From Acidimicrobiia bacterium (lineage in GTDB: Bacteria; Actinomycetota; Acidimicrobiia; Spongiisociales; UBA11373): a stretch of 54,233 bases of DNA. Below are positions 15,925 to 24,308 of the stretch, one piece after another; position 1 is the stretch's first letter, and the number at the start of each line of letters is the position of its first letter. The stretch covers positions 1 through 54,233 of the forward strand of contig JBBDMM010000015.1 in the NCBI GenBank assembly GCA_040878325.1, given 5' to 3'. The translations under genes were made by a program, and so were the position numbers. Below the pieces are notes generated by a model that was given only the letters and a program-made list of their open reading frames with translations, was not told the origin of the DNA and did not search any database.

Positions 15925-16721
15925 CGGGCGGCCTCGAGATGGCTCCATGCCCGGGTGAAAGCGCCTTCGAGGACGCTCACCGGATAGGGCCCTCCTCGAG
16001 ACGCCGCCGCCTCCGGCGTCAAGCCCTCGGCGTGGTACTGGCGGGCGAGCGAAGCCACTTCGGCCAATTCGGCCTGCTGGGAGTTCACGAATGCCGCGTC
16101 GACCACCGCCCCATGACCCGGCACCACCACTCCACCCGACGCGGCGGCGAGAGCGGCAGTGGTCTCCGGCCATTCGAGGGGATACGAGTCGTTGAATGAA
16201 GGAGGGGCCCCCTCCTCGATCAGATCACCGGCGAACACCACTCCCTGAACGAACACGGCAGTGTCGTTGTCGGTGTGGCCCCGGCCCAGGTGACGCAGCA
16301 CCACCTCGCGCCCGCCGAAAGAGACCTGGGACTCGGTGGTGAAGGTGAAGGTGGGCGGCTTGATCACGACCTCTTCGAATTCGGCAGCGTGTTCGGGTGC
16401 CATCTCGACGACCGAGCGTCGCATCGCCTCACCGTGCTCTTGCAGGGCTTCGGCGCACCGAGCGTGTCCCCAGATCGCCGACCCCTCGAACACCGCGTTG
16501 CCGAAAGCGTGGTCCCAGTGGTGGTGGGTGTTGATCACCCATCGGACCGCAAGCCCGAACGCATCGAGGGAGCGGTGCAACTCTCTGCCCTGGCGATGGC
16601 TGGCGCGAGTGTCGATCAGCAGGATGCCGCCGGGGCAGATGACGGCCCCGATGTTGAGATCGAGTGATCGATGGCGGCGCACATGGACTCCGTCGCCGAC
16701 CTCGGTCCATTGCTCCGCCAT
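15921..16721 (-). CDS. MBL-fold metallo-hydrolase
   Basis: A 266-residue metallo-beta-lactamase-fold protein. The metal site is THHHWDH, with further ligands in GRGHTDND, VVFAGDLIEEG and VVPGHGAVVD. It is a binuclear zinc or iron hydrolase of unknown substrate; the acidic VVFAGDL motif is common in the lactonase and glyoxalase-II-like groups. The ATG at 16721 (MAEQWTEVG) is chosen because TACCCT lies seven bases upstream; an in-frame start at 16796 is less likely. It is first in an operon with the alpha/beta hydrolase, overlapping it by four bases. Confidence 0.88.
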   Translation of the reverse strand: MAEQWTEVGDGVHVRRHRSLDLNIGAVICPGGILLIDTRASHRQGRELHRSLDAFGLAVRWVINTHHHWDHAFGNAVFEGSAIWGHARCAEALQEHGEAMRRSVVEMAPEHAAEFEEVVIKPPTFTFTTESQVSFGGREVVLRHLGRGHTDNDTAVFVQGVVFAGDLIEEGAPPSFNDSYPLEWPETTAALAAASGGVVVPGHGAVVDAAFVNSQQAELAEVASLARQYHAEGLTPEAAASRGGPYPVSVLEGAFTRAWSHLEAAR

Positions 16722-16728
16722 GAAGAGG

Positions 16729-16734
16729 AGGGTA
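16729..16734 (-). promoter_or_regulatory. leaderless -10 box TACCCT
   Basis: TACCCT on the minus strand, seven bases before the ATG at 16721. It decides the MBL hydrolase start. Confidence 0.55.
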
Positions 16735-16820
16735 AACAGCCCGCTGCCGGCCACCCGACGCGCGACTCGGGGCTCGACTCCTACAAGATGACTCACCCGA
16801 AACCATTCGGCGGTCGCAGC

Positions 16821-16883
16821 TTCTTGCGGGAAGCGGGAAGCCCGAAGCCGGAAGCCGGAAGCCGGCAGCCCGAAGCCGGAAGC
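16821..16883. repeat. GGAAGCC-type heptamer array
   Basis: TTCTTGC leads into eight 7-mers: GGGAAGC, GGGAAGC, CCGAAGC, CGGAAGC, CGGAAGC, CGGCAGC, CCGAAGC, CGGAAGC, all in phase, between divergent genes. Confidence 0.88.
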
Positions 16884-16896
16884 CGATTGTTCCTCC

Positions 16897-16902
16897 TAGC
16901 CT
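16897..16902 (+). promoter_or_regulatory. leaderless -10 box TAGCCT
   Basis: TAGCCT seven bases before the GTG at 16910. Confidence 0.6.
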
Positions 16903-16909
16903 TCGGCGC

Positions 16910-18328
16910 GTGACCCACTACGAACGGCTCTCGTTTCTCGACAACACCTTCCTGGCGATGGAGGGACCGTCGAATCCGATGCACGTCGGGGGCACGCTGG
17001 TGTTCGAGGGCGGTGGTATCGGGCTACCGGGGGGCGGGGTCGACATCGGTGCTGTCCGCAGCTTCATCGAGAACAAGCTGCAATACGTCCCTCGCTACCG
17101 GCAGCGGCTCCAGTGGGTCCCCGTCGAACGGCACCCGGTGTGGGTCGATGACGACCACTTCGACTCGACCTATCACATCAGGCACATCGCTCTACCTCAT
17201 CCCGGCACGGAAGCGCAGTTGCGGATGACGGCAGGGCGCATCCTCAGCCAGCGGCTCGACCGTGCCAGACCGATGTGGGAGGTGTGGGTGGTCGAGGGTC
17301 TCGAGAACGGCGGTTTCGCCTTGGTGACGAAGGTCCACCACTGCATGATCGACGGCATCGGGGGGGTCGACCTGATGAAGGTCCTACTCACGCCCTTCGC
17401 GACCGAGGAGATCGGGGAGCCCGACGATTTCGAGCCGCGGCCGGCGCCTACCCCTACTCAGCTGTTCGCCGATGAGGCCATCCGGCGGTTGGTTGCTCCG
17501 ATCGCCGCCGCCCAGAGCGCCAAGCGGTTCGTCGACGAGACCAAGGAGTTGGGTAAGGATCTGCAGCACCGCTTCCTGGCGATCCGTCAGTCGGCGGCCT
17601 CCGGATGGTTCACCCGCGCCTCGGCGACCCCCCTGAATGGGAAAATCGGCCCAAACCGGCGGATTGCGTTTCTGGAGACCCCGCTCGACCAGCTGAAGGC
17701 GATAAAGAAGGGCCTCGGAGGCACGGTCAACGACGGGGTGATCGCCGCCACCGCCGGCGCGGTGCGGGCCTTTCTGATCGAGGACCGCGGCGTCGATGTC
17801 GACGGGATCGACTTTCGCGCCATGGTCCCGGTCTCCACCCGGCGGGGGGCGTCGGCTGGAGGGCTTGGCAACCAGGTGACGATGTGGCTGCTCGATCTGC
17901 CGATAGCCGAACCGGACCCTGCCAAGCGGCTGAAGGCGGTTAGTGCGATGACGATCGACCGCAAGCGGTCAGACCACGCACTCGGTGCCGCCTTGATGAC
18001 CCAGAGCGCCTCCTTCACCCCTTCGACGATCCTCTCAGTGGCGGCGCGGGTGGTGGCGGCCACTGCTCGACCCTTCAACATGACGATCACCAACGTCCCC
18101 GGCCCCCAGGTGCCGCTGTTCCTTCTGTCGGCCCGCCTCACCCGGATCCACCCGATGGTGCCTCTCTGGGTCAACCACGGGCTCGGGGTGGCGCTCTTCT
18201 CGTATCAGGGGAAACTCAATTGGGGCATCGCCGGCGATTGGGATCTCGTGCCCGATATGGACCGGTTCGTCCAGCGGATCGTCGAGTCACTCGATGAGCT
18301 CGAAGCGGCCGCACAGTCGGCCAAGTGA
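16910..18328 (+). CDS. wax ester synthase/diacylglycerol acyltransferase (WS/DGAT)
   Basis: A 472-residue bifunctional acyltransferase. The active-site motif HHxxxDG is present as HHCMIDG at residues 143-149. The N terminus (LSFLDNTFLAMEGPSNPMHVGG) and the C-terminal NVPGPQVPLFLLSARL motif are diagnostic for the family. It transfers acyl chains from acyl-CoA to diacylglycerol or fatty alcohols at the cytosolic membrane face, making storage triacylglycerol or wax. Length is typical. Together with the acyl-CoA dehydrogenase and PlsC in this window it fits an oil-storing actinobacterial lifestyle. GTG start supported by a leaderless -10 box. Confidence 0.93.
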   Translation: MTHYERLSFLDNTFLAMEGPSNPMHVGGTLVFEGGGIGLPGGGVDIGAVRSFIENKLQYVPRYRQRLQWVPVERHPVWVDDDHFDSTYHIRHIALPHPGTEAQLRMTAGRILSQRLDRARPMWEVWVVEGLENGGFALVTKVHHCMIDGIGGVDLMKVLLTPFATEEIGEPDDFEPRPAPTPTQLFADEAIRRLVAPIAAAQSAKRFVDETKELGKDLQHRFLAIRQSAASGWFTRASATPLNGKIGPNRRIAFLETPLDQLKAIKKGLGGTVNDGVIAATAGAVRAFLIEDRGVDVDGIDFRAMVPVSTRRGASAGGLGNQVTMWLLDLPIAEPDPAKRLKAVSAMTIDRKRSDHALGAALMTQSASFTPSTILSVAARVVAATARPFNMTITNVPGPQVPLFLLSARLTRIHPMVPLWVNHGLGVALFSYQGKLNWGIAGDWDLVPDMDRFVQRIVESLDELEAAAQSAK

Positions 18329-18364
18329 CTCGTGGATTCGTGTCCACTTCAGTGACGATCGGGC

Positions 18365-19876
18365 CTACCAGGACCTGTCGCCGATCGCCCAGATCCAGCC
18401 CTCGAGGGTGCCGACGACGATGATGCCGTCGTCGCTGATGGCCGGTGAGGAGAGGATCGGGTATCCGGACTCGCTTTCTTCGCAGAAGTCGTCGTTGAAC
18501 CCTGCAGGGAAGGTGCCGCCTGGCTGGTTCACCTGGTTCCCGAGGTAGATCTCCCACACCATGGTCCGATCGGTGAGGCTCACGGCGTACAGGCCACCGT
18601 CGTCGCGCGGCATGATCACCTGGTCTCCGGCGATCAAGGGTGAGGGCCAATGGGGCAGACAGTACGACCCGACCTCGGCGCTCCATCGCGTCTGGCCGGT
18701 GAGCAGGTCGAGGGCCACCAGCGAGTCCGAGTAGGCCTCGCCAAACAGCACCAGCTCTCCGGCGACCGCCACCGATGATCTGATGTTCGCCCAGTTGCCC
18801 GTCTTGATGCCGGCCACGTCCACCGCCTGCCAGACGATGTCTCCGGTGGCGCGGTCGAGGGCCACCACCGCCGGCTCGGCGTACACGTCGAGTCTGACGA
18901 GAGTCACGATGAGCAAATCACCGGCGATCGTGGGGGCGGCGAAGATCCGCGTCTGCTCCGCGCTTTGGCCTCGGGCGGCCACCTTCGTCCGCCACAATTC
19001 TTGGCCCGAGAAGTTGAAAGCGGCCACCTCGTTGTTCTCGCCGGCGACGAAGATCCGCTCGCCATCGGAGGAGGCTCCACCGCGGATGGCGCCATCCACC
19101 TCCGCCGGCTCATCCCATCTCGGAGTGCCCGAGTGGATGTCGTAGGCGGTCAATTGGCCGAGCCCGTCGCCAACGATGGCCATACCCCCGACTGTCAGCG
19201 GATTGCTGTAAATCGGAGTATCCAGGTCGTTGGACCAGACCAGACTGCCGTCCCGGGCATCGAAGCCCCACACCCGTCCCTCGTCTCCCGTCGCCACCAC
19301 GATGCCATCGAGGTAGCCGATGCCGTTCACGTCGAGTTCGGCCTGGTAGTACCAGTTCTGCCGGCCCGTCCTGAGGTCGAGCGAGTAAATGGCATCGCGG
19401 CGATCGGCAACGAACTGCGCCACGCCGGCGCTGCTCACGTAGATCGAGTTGCCGACGATGATCGGATTGTTGAGCCAGCCTTGGATCCCGACCTCTGCCT
19501 TCCACAGCACGCGCGGGTCGGTGATCACCCGGGTGGGGGCGGCGCAACCGGTTCTTCCCGGCCCGCCCTGGAAAGTCGTCCAGTCCTCGGCCGTCTCGAG
19601 GCACTCGAATGAGGCATCTCCCGCGAACTCGCCGCCGTCGCCTCCGGCCGGGAGCAGCAGGGTGGGGACGGTCTCGTCTTCCATGGTGATGATCGCAGCG
19701 GCGTCGGCATCCACCTCCCTGAACCCGAACCACCAGAGGGAAACGCCGAGGATCGCGACCGCCAGGCCGGGAAGCAGGATCCGGGAGATGCCGAATCTTC
19801 CTTCGAAACCGGCGAATTCCCGGCGCTTGCCGCGCCGATCACCGAAGAAGCTGACGTATTCGTGCCGGCGAGCCAT
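18365..19876 (-). CDS. membrane-anchored PQQ-type beta-propeller protein
   Basis: A 503-residue protein with one N-terminal transmembrane anchor (about residues 32-52, LLPGLAVAILGVSLWWFGF), then a pyrrolo-quinoline-quinone-like propeller with repeating blades such as IYSLDLRTGRQNWYYQ, VWGFDARDGSLVWSN, LTAYDIHSGTPRWDE and LVALDLLTGQTRWSA. The repeats place it with BamB-like outer-surface scaffold proteins. No catalytic PQQ or dehydrogenase residues are evident. Role unknown; probably structural or ligand-binding outside the membrane. It converges on the WS/DGAT gene. Confidence 0.85.
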   Translation of the reverse strand: MARRHEYVSFFGDRRGKRREFAGFEGRFGISRILLPGLAVAILGVSLWWFGFREVDADAAAIITMEDETVPTLLLPAGGDGGEFAGDASFECLETAEDWTTFQGGPGRTGCAAPTRVITDPRVLWKAEVGIQGWLNNPIIVGNSIYVSSAGVAQFVADRRDAIYSLDLRTGRQNWYYQAELDVNGIGYLDGIVVATGDEGRVWGFDARDGSLVWSNDLDTPIYSNPLTVGGMAIVGDGLGQLTAYDIHSGTPRWDEPAEVDGAIRGGASSDGERIFVAGENNEVAAFNFSGQELWRTKVAARGQSAEQTRIFAAPTIAGDLLIVTLVRLDVYAEPAVVALDRATGDIVWQAVDVAGIKTGNWANIRSSVAVAGELVLFGEAYSDSLVALDLLTGQTRWSAEVGSYCLPHWPSPLIAGDQVIMPRDDGGLYAVSLTDRTMVWEIYLGNQVNQPGGTFPAGFNDDFCEESESGYPILSSPAISDDGIIVVGTLEGWIWAIGDRSW

Positions 19877-19921
19877 GTGGTGTCCTGGGTCCAGCCGAGC
19901 GTAGGCGGAAAGTGAAAGCAA

Positions 19922-20002
19922 GCCACCAGTCACCAGTCACCAGTCACCAGCCAACAGCCACCAGCCACCAGCCACCAGCCTCTGGCCGTGGGCCGTGGGC
20001 CC
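19922..20002. repeat. CACCAGT/CACCAGC heptamer array
   Basis: Eight perfect-phase 7-mers: GCCACCA, GTCACCA three times, GCCAACA, GCCACCA three times (19922-19977). A second short run GGCCGTG, GGCCGTG, GGCC follows (19984-20001). The unit closely resembles the cyanobacterial STRR unit CAACAGT. Confidence 0.9.
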
Positions 20003-20005
20003 TCT

Positions 20006-20011
20006 TATCCT
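20006..20011 (+). promoter_or_regulatory. leaderless -10 box TATCCT
   Basis: TATCCT six bases before the GTG at 20018, just after the heptamer array. Confidence 0.6.
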
Positions 20012-20017
20012 TCCTTT

Positions 20018-21784
20018 GTGGTTTCTAATGCCGACATTGCTCGCCATCTCTATGAAATGGCGCGGCTCGCAACTCTTGCCGAAGGGTCCAGCAATGCCTT
20101 TCGGGTTCGCGCCTACGAGACGGCGGCTCGCACCATCGACGGGCATCCCGACGCGGTGGCGGAGATGACCGGGCCTCAACTCACCGAGCTGCGCGGCGTG
20201 GGCAAGAGCACGGCGGAGAAAATTCGCGAACTTGTCGAGAAGGGCTCGATCGCGCGGCTCGAGGAGCTGCGGGCACTGTTCCCCGCTGGCTTCGTGGCGC
20301 TCACCCGGGTTCCCGGCATCGGGCCGAAGACGGCGGTGCGCCTGCGCGACGAACTGGGAATCTCGAGTGTCGAGGAACTGCGGGCGGCCATCGACCGACA
20401 TGAGCTGCGCGACATGCCGGGCATGGGGGAGAAGACCGAGGAGAACATCCGCAACTCGATCGAGCGCCTCGGTGTCGGCGGGAAGGAGAACCGAACCCCG
20501 ATCATCGAGGCGATAGGTGTCGCCCGCGAGGTCTGCGAGGCACTCCTCGGAGTGCCGGGCGTCCGATCCGCCGAGCCGATGGGGAGCCTGCGTCGATTCC
20601 GCGAGACCATCGGCGACATCGACATCATCGCGGTGACCAAAGGTGATCCGGAGGAAGTGATGCAGCGGTTCGTGGGGCTGGCCATCGTGCAGGAAGTGGT
20701 CGGGTACGGGGCCCGCAAGTCGGCCATCATCGGGAGGCAGGGGATGCAGATCGACCTACGGGTCGTGGAGCCTGCTGAGTTGGGGTCGGCGTCCGTCTAC
20801 TTCACCGGCTCGAAGGCGCACAATATCCGCTTGAGGCAGATGGCTCTCGACCGGGGCTGGACGCTGAACGAGTACGCCCTCTCAGAGATCGACACGGGGA
20901 AAGTCGTTGCCTCGAGGACCGAGGAGGACGTGTACGCCGCTCTCGGTCTGCCGTGGATTCCGCCCGAGATCCGCGAGGACGACGGCGAGATCGAGGCCGC
21001 GCTCGACGGCTCGCTTCCGAAGTTCGCCACAGAGAGGGGATTGAAGGGTGACCTGCACGTTCACACCGACCTCAGTGGCGACGGCCACGTGTCGCTGGAC
21101 GAGGTGATCGCCGCGGTCGCGGAACGCGGTTACCGGTACGTCGCGATCACCGACCACGCCGAGGATCTCACGATCAACGGCGCCACCCGCGACCAGCTTC
21201 TCAGCCAGCGCCGGGCGATCGGGCGGCTGCGCCGCCGCTATCCCGACCTGGCCATCCTCCAGGGGCTCGAACTGAACATCGGGGCCGGCGGCACCATCGA
21301 CTACGACCCGGATTTCCTTTCTGGTTTCGACTTTGGCGTGGCCAGCGTCCACAGCCAGTTCCGGCTTTCCCCGAAGAAGCAGACCGCCCGGGTGGTCGCC
21401 GCGATGCGCAACCCGGCGGTGAATGTCATCGGACACCTCACGGGCCGGCGAATCGGGAAGCGGCCGGGTATCGACCTCGACATCGACGCGGTGCTGGCGG
21501 TGGCCGTCGAGACCGGCTGCGCGCTCGAGATCAACTGCCACCTCGACCGTCTCGACACCCCGTCCGAAGTCCTTCGCCGGGCCATCGAGCACCCGGAGGT
21601 GGTGTTCGCCATCAGCACCGACACCCACCGCCTCCACGAACTGGACAACACGGTAAATGGCCTCCGCCTCGCCCGCCGGGGCTGGGTCGACCGCAGCCGG
21701 GTGGTGAACACCTGGCCGCAAAAGAAGTTCCTGGCGTGGGTGAAGAGGAAGCGCAATTCGCAATTCGCAATTCGCAATACGTAG
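20018..21784 (+). CDS. polX: DNA polymerase X with PHP domain
   Basis: A 588-residue bacterial PolX. An N-terminal 8-kDa-like and helix-hairpin-helix region (TELRGVGKSTAEKI, LTRVPGIGPKTAVRL) precedes the nucleotidyltransferase core. That core has GSLRRFRETIGDIDIIAV, giving the catalytic Asp pair. The C-terminal PHP domain begins GDLHVHTDLSGDGHV and includes AITDHAEDL and ISTDTHRLHE, a 3'-5' exonuclease and AP-endonuclease module. It fills short gaps in base excision repair. The last residues (KRKRNSQFAIRNT) are encoded by a four-unit heptamer array, so the repeat has become coding. GTG start supported by a leaderless -10 box. Confidence 0.93.
   Translation: MVSNADIARHLYEMARLATLAEGSSNAFRVRAYETAARTIDGHPDAVAEMTGPQLTELRGVGKSTAEKIRELVEKGSIARLEELRALFPAGFVALTRVPGIGPKTAVRLRDELGISSVEELRAAIDRHELRDMPGMGEKTEENIRNSIERLGVGGKENRTPIIEAIGVAREVCEALLGVPGVRSAEPMGSLRRFRETIGDIDIIAVTKGDPEEVMQRFVGLAIVQEVVGYGARKSAIIGRQGMQIDLRVVEPAELGSASVYFTGSKAHNIRLRQMALDRGWTLNEYALSEIDTGKVVASRTEEDVYAALGLPWIPPEIREDDGEIEAALDGSLPKFATERGLKGDLHVHTDLSGDGHVSLDEVIAAVAERGYRYVAITDHAEDLTINGATRDQLLSQRRAIGRLRRRYPDLAILQGLELNIGAGGTIDYDPDFLSGFDFGVASVHSQFRLSPKKQTARVVAAMRNPAVNVIGHLTGRRIGKRPGIDLDIDAVLAVAVETGCALEINCHLDRLDTPSEVLRRAIEHPEVVFAISTDTHRLHELDNTVNGLRLARRGWVDRSRVVNTWPQKKFLAWVKRKRNSQFAIRNT
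21751..21778. repeat. heptamer array inside polX 3' end
   Basis: GCGCAAT, TCGCAAT, TCGCAAT, TCGCAAT form the last coding bases of polX, translated as the tail before TAG. Confidence 0.88.
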
Positions 21785-21836
21785 GAACGGGAAACACTCT
21801 CTCGGCGGTGGGGCGATCGGCCGCGCCGCGGTTTCT

Positions 21837-21931
21837 GCGATGCGCGATGCGCAATGCGCGGACTCATTGGGCCCTCGGACGCGGTCTTCGCATTGCGCAT
21901 TGCGTATTGCGCATCGCGAATCGCGAATCGC
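21837..21931. repeat. inverted heptamer-array element
   Basis: Left arm GCGATGC, GCGATGC, GCAATGC (21837-21857). Right arm GCATTGC, GCATTGC, GTATTGC, GCATCGC, GAATCGC, GAATCGC (21890-21931). The arms are complementary across a core containing CGGACGCGGT, a core motif shared with the element at 47744. Confidence 0.88.
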
Positions 21932-21944
21932 GAACGGGCTCGCC

Positions 21945-21950
21945 TAGCCT
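21945..21950 (+). promoter_or_regulatory. -10 box TAGCCT
   Basis: TAGCCT nine bases before the ATG at 21960. Slightly longer spacing than the other leaderless boxes. Confidence 0.5.
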
Positions 21951-21959
21951 GGTCGCAAC

Positions 21960-23003
21960 ATGAACCCCTCCGAAGAGCGCATCGCTCTTTTCTTCGACTT
22001 CGAGAACCTTGCGATCGGGGCGCGTGAGGATCTCAACGGTCATGTTTTCAATGTGAAGCCCATCGCCGATGCTCTCGCCGAGCGGGGGCGGGTGATCGTC
22101 CGGCGGGCATACGCCGACTGGAACCTCTTCGAGGAATTCAGGCGGATGCTCGTCGAGCACCACGTCGAGATGATCGAGATCCCCCAGCGACTTGGGTCGG
22201 TCAGGAAGAATGCCGCTGACATCAAGATGGCGGTCGATGCCATTGAATTGTCCTTCGAGCGTGAGTACATCACGACGTTCGTCATCGCCACCGGCGACAG
22301 TGACTTCACGCCGTTGGTCCACAAGCTGCGCGAATTGAATCGTCGGGTGGTTGGCATCGGTCTCAAGGCGTCGACGTCGGCATTGCTCCCGCCGGCGTGT
22401 GACGAGTTCCTGTTCTACGAGTCGCTTGAGGGTGTCGAGCCTCCGCCGCGGACGGCGCGGCCGAAGCCGGGTAAGACCACCGACGCTCCGGTGGACAAGC
22501 CCCCGACGGAGCCCGACGGTGAGGCAGCCAACCTCGAGCGGCTGATCACCCAGACCCTCGCCGGTCTGCAGCGCTCGGCAGACGGTGTGGTGTTGGCGTC
22601 GAACCTCAAGCGGGCACTGCTGCGGAAGGACCCCACGTTCTCGGAGGCTGATCACGGGTTCCGAGCGTTCGGCGAGCTGCTCCGCCATCTGCAGGAGCGC
22701 GGGGTGATCGACCTGAGTGAGGGCGGAGCGCGCGGCGACCCTGAGGTGAACTTCCGTGAGGAAGGTGGGCAGGAGGAGCAGGCGTTCGTGCTGCTCCGAC
22801 GGGTGGTCGAGAAGGCGAAGTCCGGATCTGCGCCGCTGTCAGGCCTGAAGGATGCGATCCGAAAGATAGAACCCGGCTTCAGCGAGAAGGCCTACGGCTA
22901 CAACGGATTTCTCCAGTTCACTAGAGCGGCGGCGGCGCGCGGAGTGGTCGAGATGGTCTGGTCCGACGACGCCGACGACTACCTGGTGGCGCTTCCCGGC
23001 TGA
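21960..23003 (+). CDS. NYN-domain nuclease with OST-HTH domains
   Basis: A 347-residue protein. Residues 1-150 form a NYN (PIN-like, LabA/DUF88) domain with acidic metal-site residues in FFDFENL, NAADIKMAVDA and ATGDSDFTPLV. A Pro-rich linker follows, then two OST-HTH/LOTUS-type winged helices: about 190-265 (LERLITQTLAGLQRSADGV) and 275-345 (AFVLLRRVVEKAKSGSAPL). NYN plus OST-HTH proteins are predicted RNA-binding ribonucleases; LOTUS domains have been reported to bind G-rich or structured RNA. The next gene starts directly after its stop (TGA-ATG). RNA target unknown. Confidence 0.88.
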   Translation: MNPSEERIALFFDFENLAIGAREDLNGHVFNVKPIADALAERGRVIVRRAYADWNLFEEFRRMLVEHHVEMIEIPQRLGSVRKNAADIKMAVDAIELSFEREYITTFVIATGDSDFTPLVHKLRELNRRVVGIGLKASTSALLPPACDEFLFYESLEGVEPPPRTARPKPGKTTDAPVDKPPTEPDGEAANLERLITQTLAGLQRSADGVVLASNLKRALLRKDPTFSEADHGFRAFGELLRHLQERGVIDLSEGGARGDPEVNFREEGGQEEQAFVLLRRVVEKAKSGSAPLSGLKDAIRKIEPGFSEKAYGYNGFLQFTRAAAARGVVEMVWSDDADDYLVALPG

Positions 23004-23768
23004 ATGCAACCCATCGCTTTCCTTCGAGAGGTCACCGAGTCGTTCGCCCGATGCGTGACCCGCATCCCTGCGGTGCCCCCTCTCGATCCCGGACTCGCCC
23101 GCCGACAGCACCGTGGCTATCGGGATGCCCTCGAGGCGGGGGGCTACGAGGTGGTCGTCGTGCCCGGCGATGAGGCTCACCCGGACGGCTGCTTCATCGA
23201 GGACGCAGCGGCGGTGATCGGTGACACCGCCTTGATGGCCAGGTCGGGTCACCCGTCACGGCGGGGCGAGGTGGGGCCGGTCGCTGAAGCCCTGGCCGGA
23301 TACTTCGCCGTCGAGCACCTGGACGATGGCACCCTCGATGGAGGGGATGTGCTTCAAATGGGAAGGACGGTGTTCGTGGGGACCGGAGGCCGGACGGACC
23401 CGGCCGGCGCTCGGCGGCTCGCCACTCTTGCCGCACGTGCGGGCAAGCGGCTTGTCGAGGTCACGGTGCGGGATGCTTTGCATCTCAAGTCGGGGGTAAC
23501 CGCGATCGACGACGACACGGTGCTGTGGCATCCGGCGGCCTGCGACCGGGAGACATTCGATGGGATGCGCGTCGTCGAGGTGGAGGGAACCGATCCGGAA
23601 GCGGCCAATGTGGTGCGGCTCGCCGATGGCACCATCCTGGTGGGGGTGGGGCGCGACGCTGTAGCCGACCAGATCGTGAGCCTCGGCTACCAGGTGATTG
23701 CCTGCGACACGTCCGAGTTCGCCCGCGCCGATGGGGGCTTGACGTGTCTATCGATCCGGGTCAGGTGA
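23004..23768 (+). CDS. dimethylarginine dimethylaminohydrolase (DDAH)-like
   Basis: A 254-residue guanidino-group-modifying enzyme. It has the PDGCFIEDAAAVIGDTALM segment, the LDGGDVLQMG strand, catalytic His160 in DALHLKSGVT and nucleophilic Cys248 in GGLTCLSIRV. Members hydrolyse methylated arginines to citrulline plus methylamines, or act on arginine itself. The active site looks complete. It starts immediately after the NYN gene with no spacer, so they are co-translated. A functional link between the two is not obvious. Confidence 0.88.
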   Translation: MQPIAFLREVTESFARCVTRIPAVPPLDPGLARRQHRGYRDALEAGGYEVVVVPGDEAHPDGCFIEDAAAVIGDTALMARSGHPSRRGEVGPVAEALAGYFAVEHLDDGTLDGGDVLQMGRTVFVGTGGRTDPAGARRLATLAARAGKRLVEVTVRDALHLKSGVTAIDDDTVLWHPAACDRETFDGMRVVEVEGTDPEAANVVRLADGTILVGVGRDAVADQIVSLGYQVIACDTSEFARADGGLTCLSIRVR

Positions 23769-23781
23769 GATCGGCCGCCAT

Positions 23782-23787
23782 TATCCT
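23782..23787 (+). promoter_or_regulatory. leaderless -10 box TATCCT
   Basis: TATCCT six bases before the ATG at 23794. Confidence 0.55.
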
Positions 23788-23793
23788 GGGGCG

Positions 23794-24258
23794 ATGGCCG
23801 ATGACGCAGCACCAGACGGGCCGGATGCCGTAGAGACGCCGAGGTACGAGGAGGGCTCGTTCGCCAGCGCGCCCAAGTTGATGCGCATCGCTTCGATGAC
23901 GCGGGCGATGCTCGAGGAGACCAGACAGGCTCCGTTGGACGATGCGGGGCGACGCCGCATGGCGGAGATACACGAGAGCACTCTCGAGGAGATGAAGGAT
24001 GTGCTGTCCTCGGATCTGCGCACCGAGATGAACGAGTTGTTCACGCCCCTCTCCAGGGAGAGTGTGACCGAGGCCGAATTGCGGGTGACCCAGGCGCAGC
24101 TGGTCGGCTGGCTCGAAGGGTTGTTTGCCGGAATCCAGGCGACACTGTGGAGCCAGCAAGCGGCCGCTGCCAGCCAGTTGCAGGAGATTCGCATGCGAGC
24201 GATAGAGGCGCAGCGACGCGACCCGGGAGAGCCGACGCCGCCGGGCCAATACCTCTGA
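23794..24258 (+). CDS. bpa: bacterial proteasome activator Bpa
   Basis: A 154-residue alpha-helical protein of the DUF2587 family (Mycobacterium Rv3780/Bpa/PafE). It ends in GQYL, the C-terminal motif that docks into the 20S proteasome and opens the gate. The helical core contains RIASMTRAMLEETRQAPLDDAGRRRM and LSSDLRTEMNELF. Bpa forms a dodecameric ring and feeds unfolded proteins to the proteasome without ATP. This strongly implies the organism has a 20S proteasome, although the core subunits lie outside the window. A leaderless -10 box supports the ATG. Confidence 0.93.
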   Translation: MADDAAPDGPDAVETPRYEEGSFASAPKLMRIASMTRAMLEETRQAPLDDAGRRRMAEIHESTLEEMKDVLSSDLRTEMNELFTPLSRESVTEAELRVTQAQLVGWLEGLFAGIQATLWSQQAAAASQLQEIRMRAIEAQRRDPGEPTPPGQYL

Positions 24259-24308
24259 TGGGCGCGGCCGCGGCGGGGATCGATCGTCGCCACGGGTTCC
24301 GCCTCTAG

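Noticed and set aside
19922-19977. Possible CRISPR array or leader
   Set aside because: The repeats are 7-nt tandem units with no 20-40 nt unique spacers and there are no cas genes. The other arrays have the same form.
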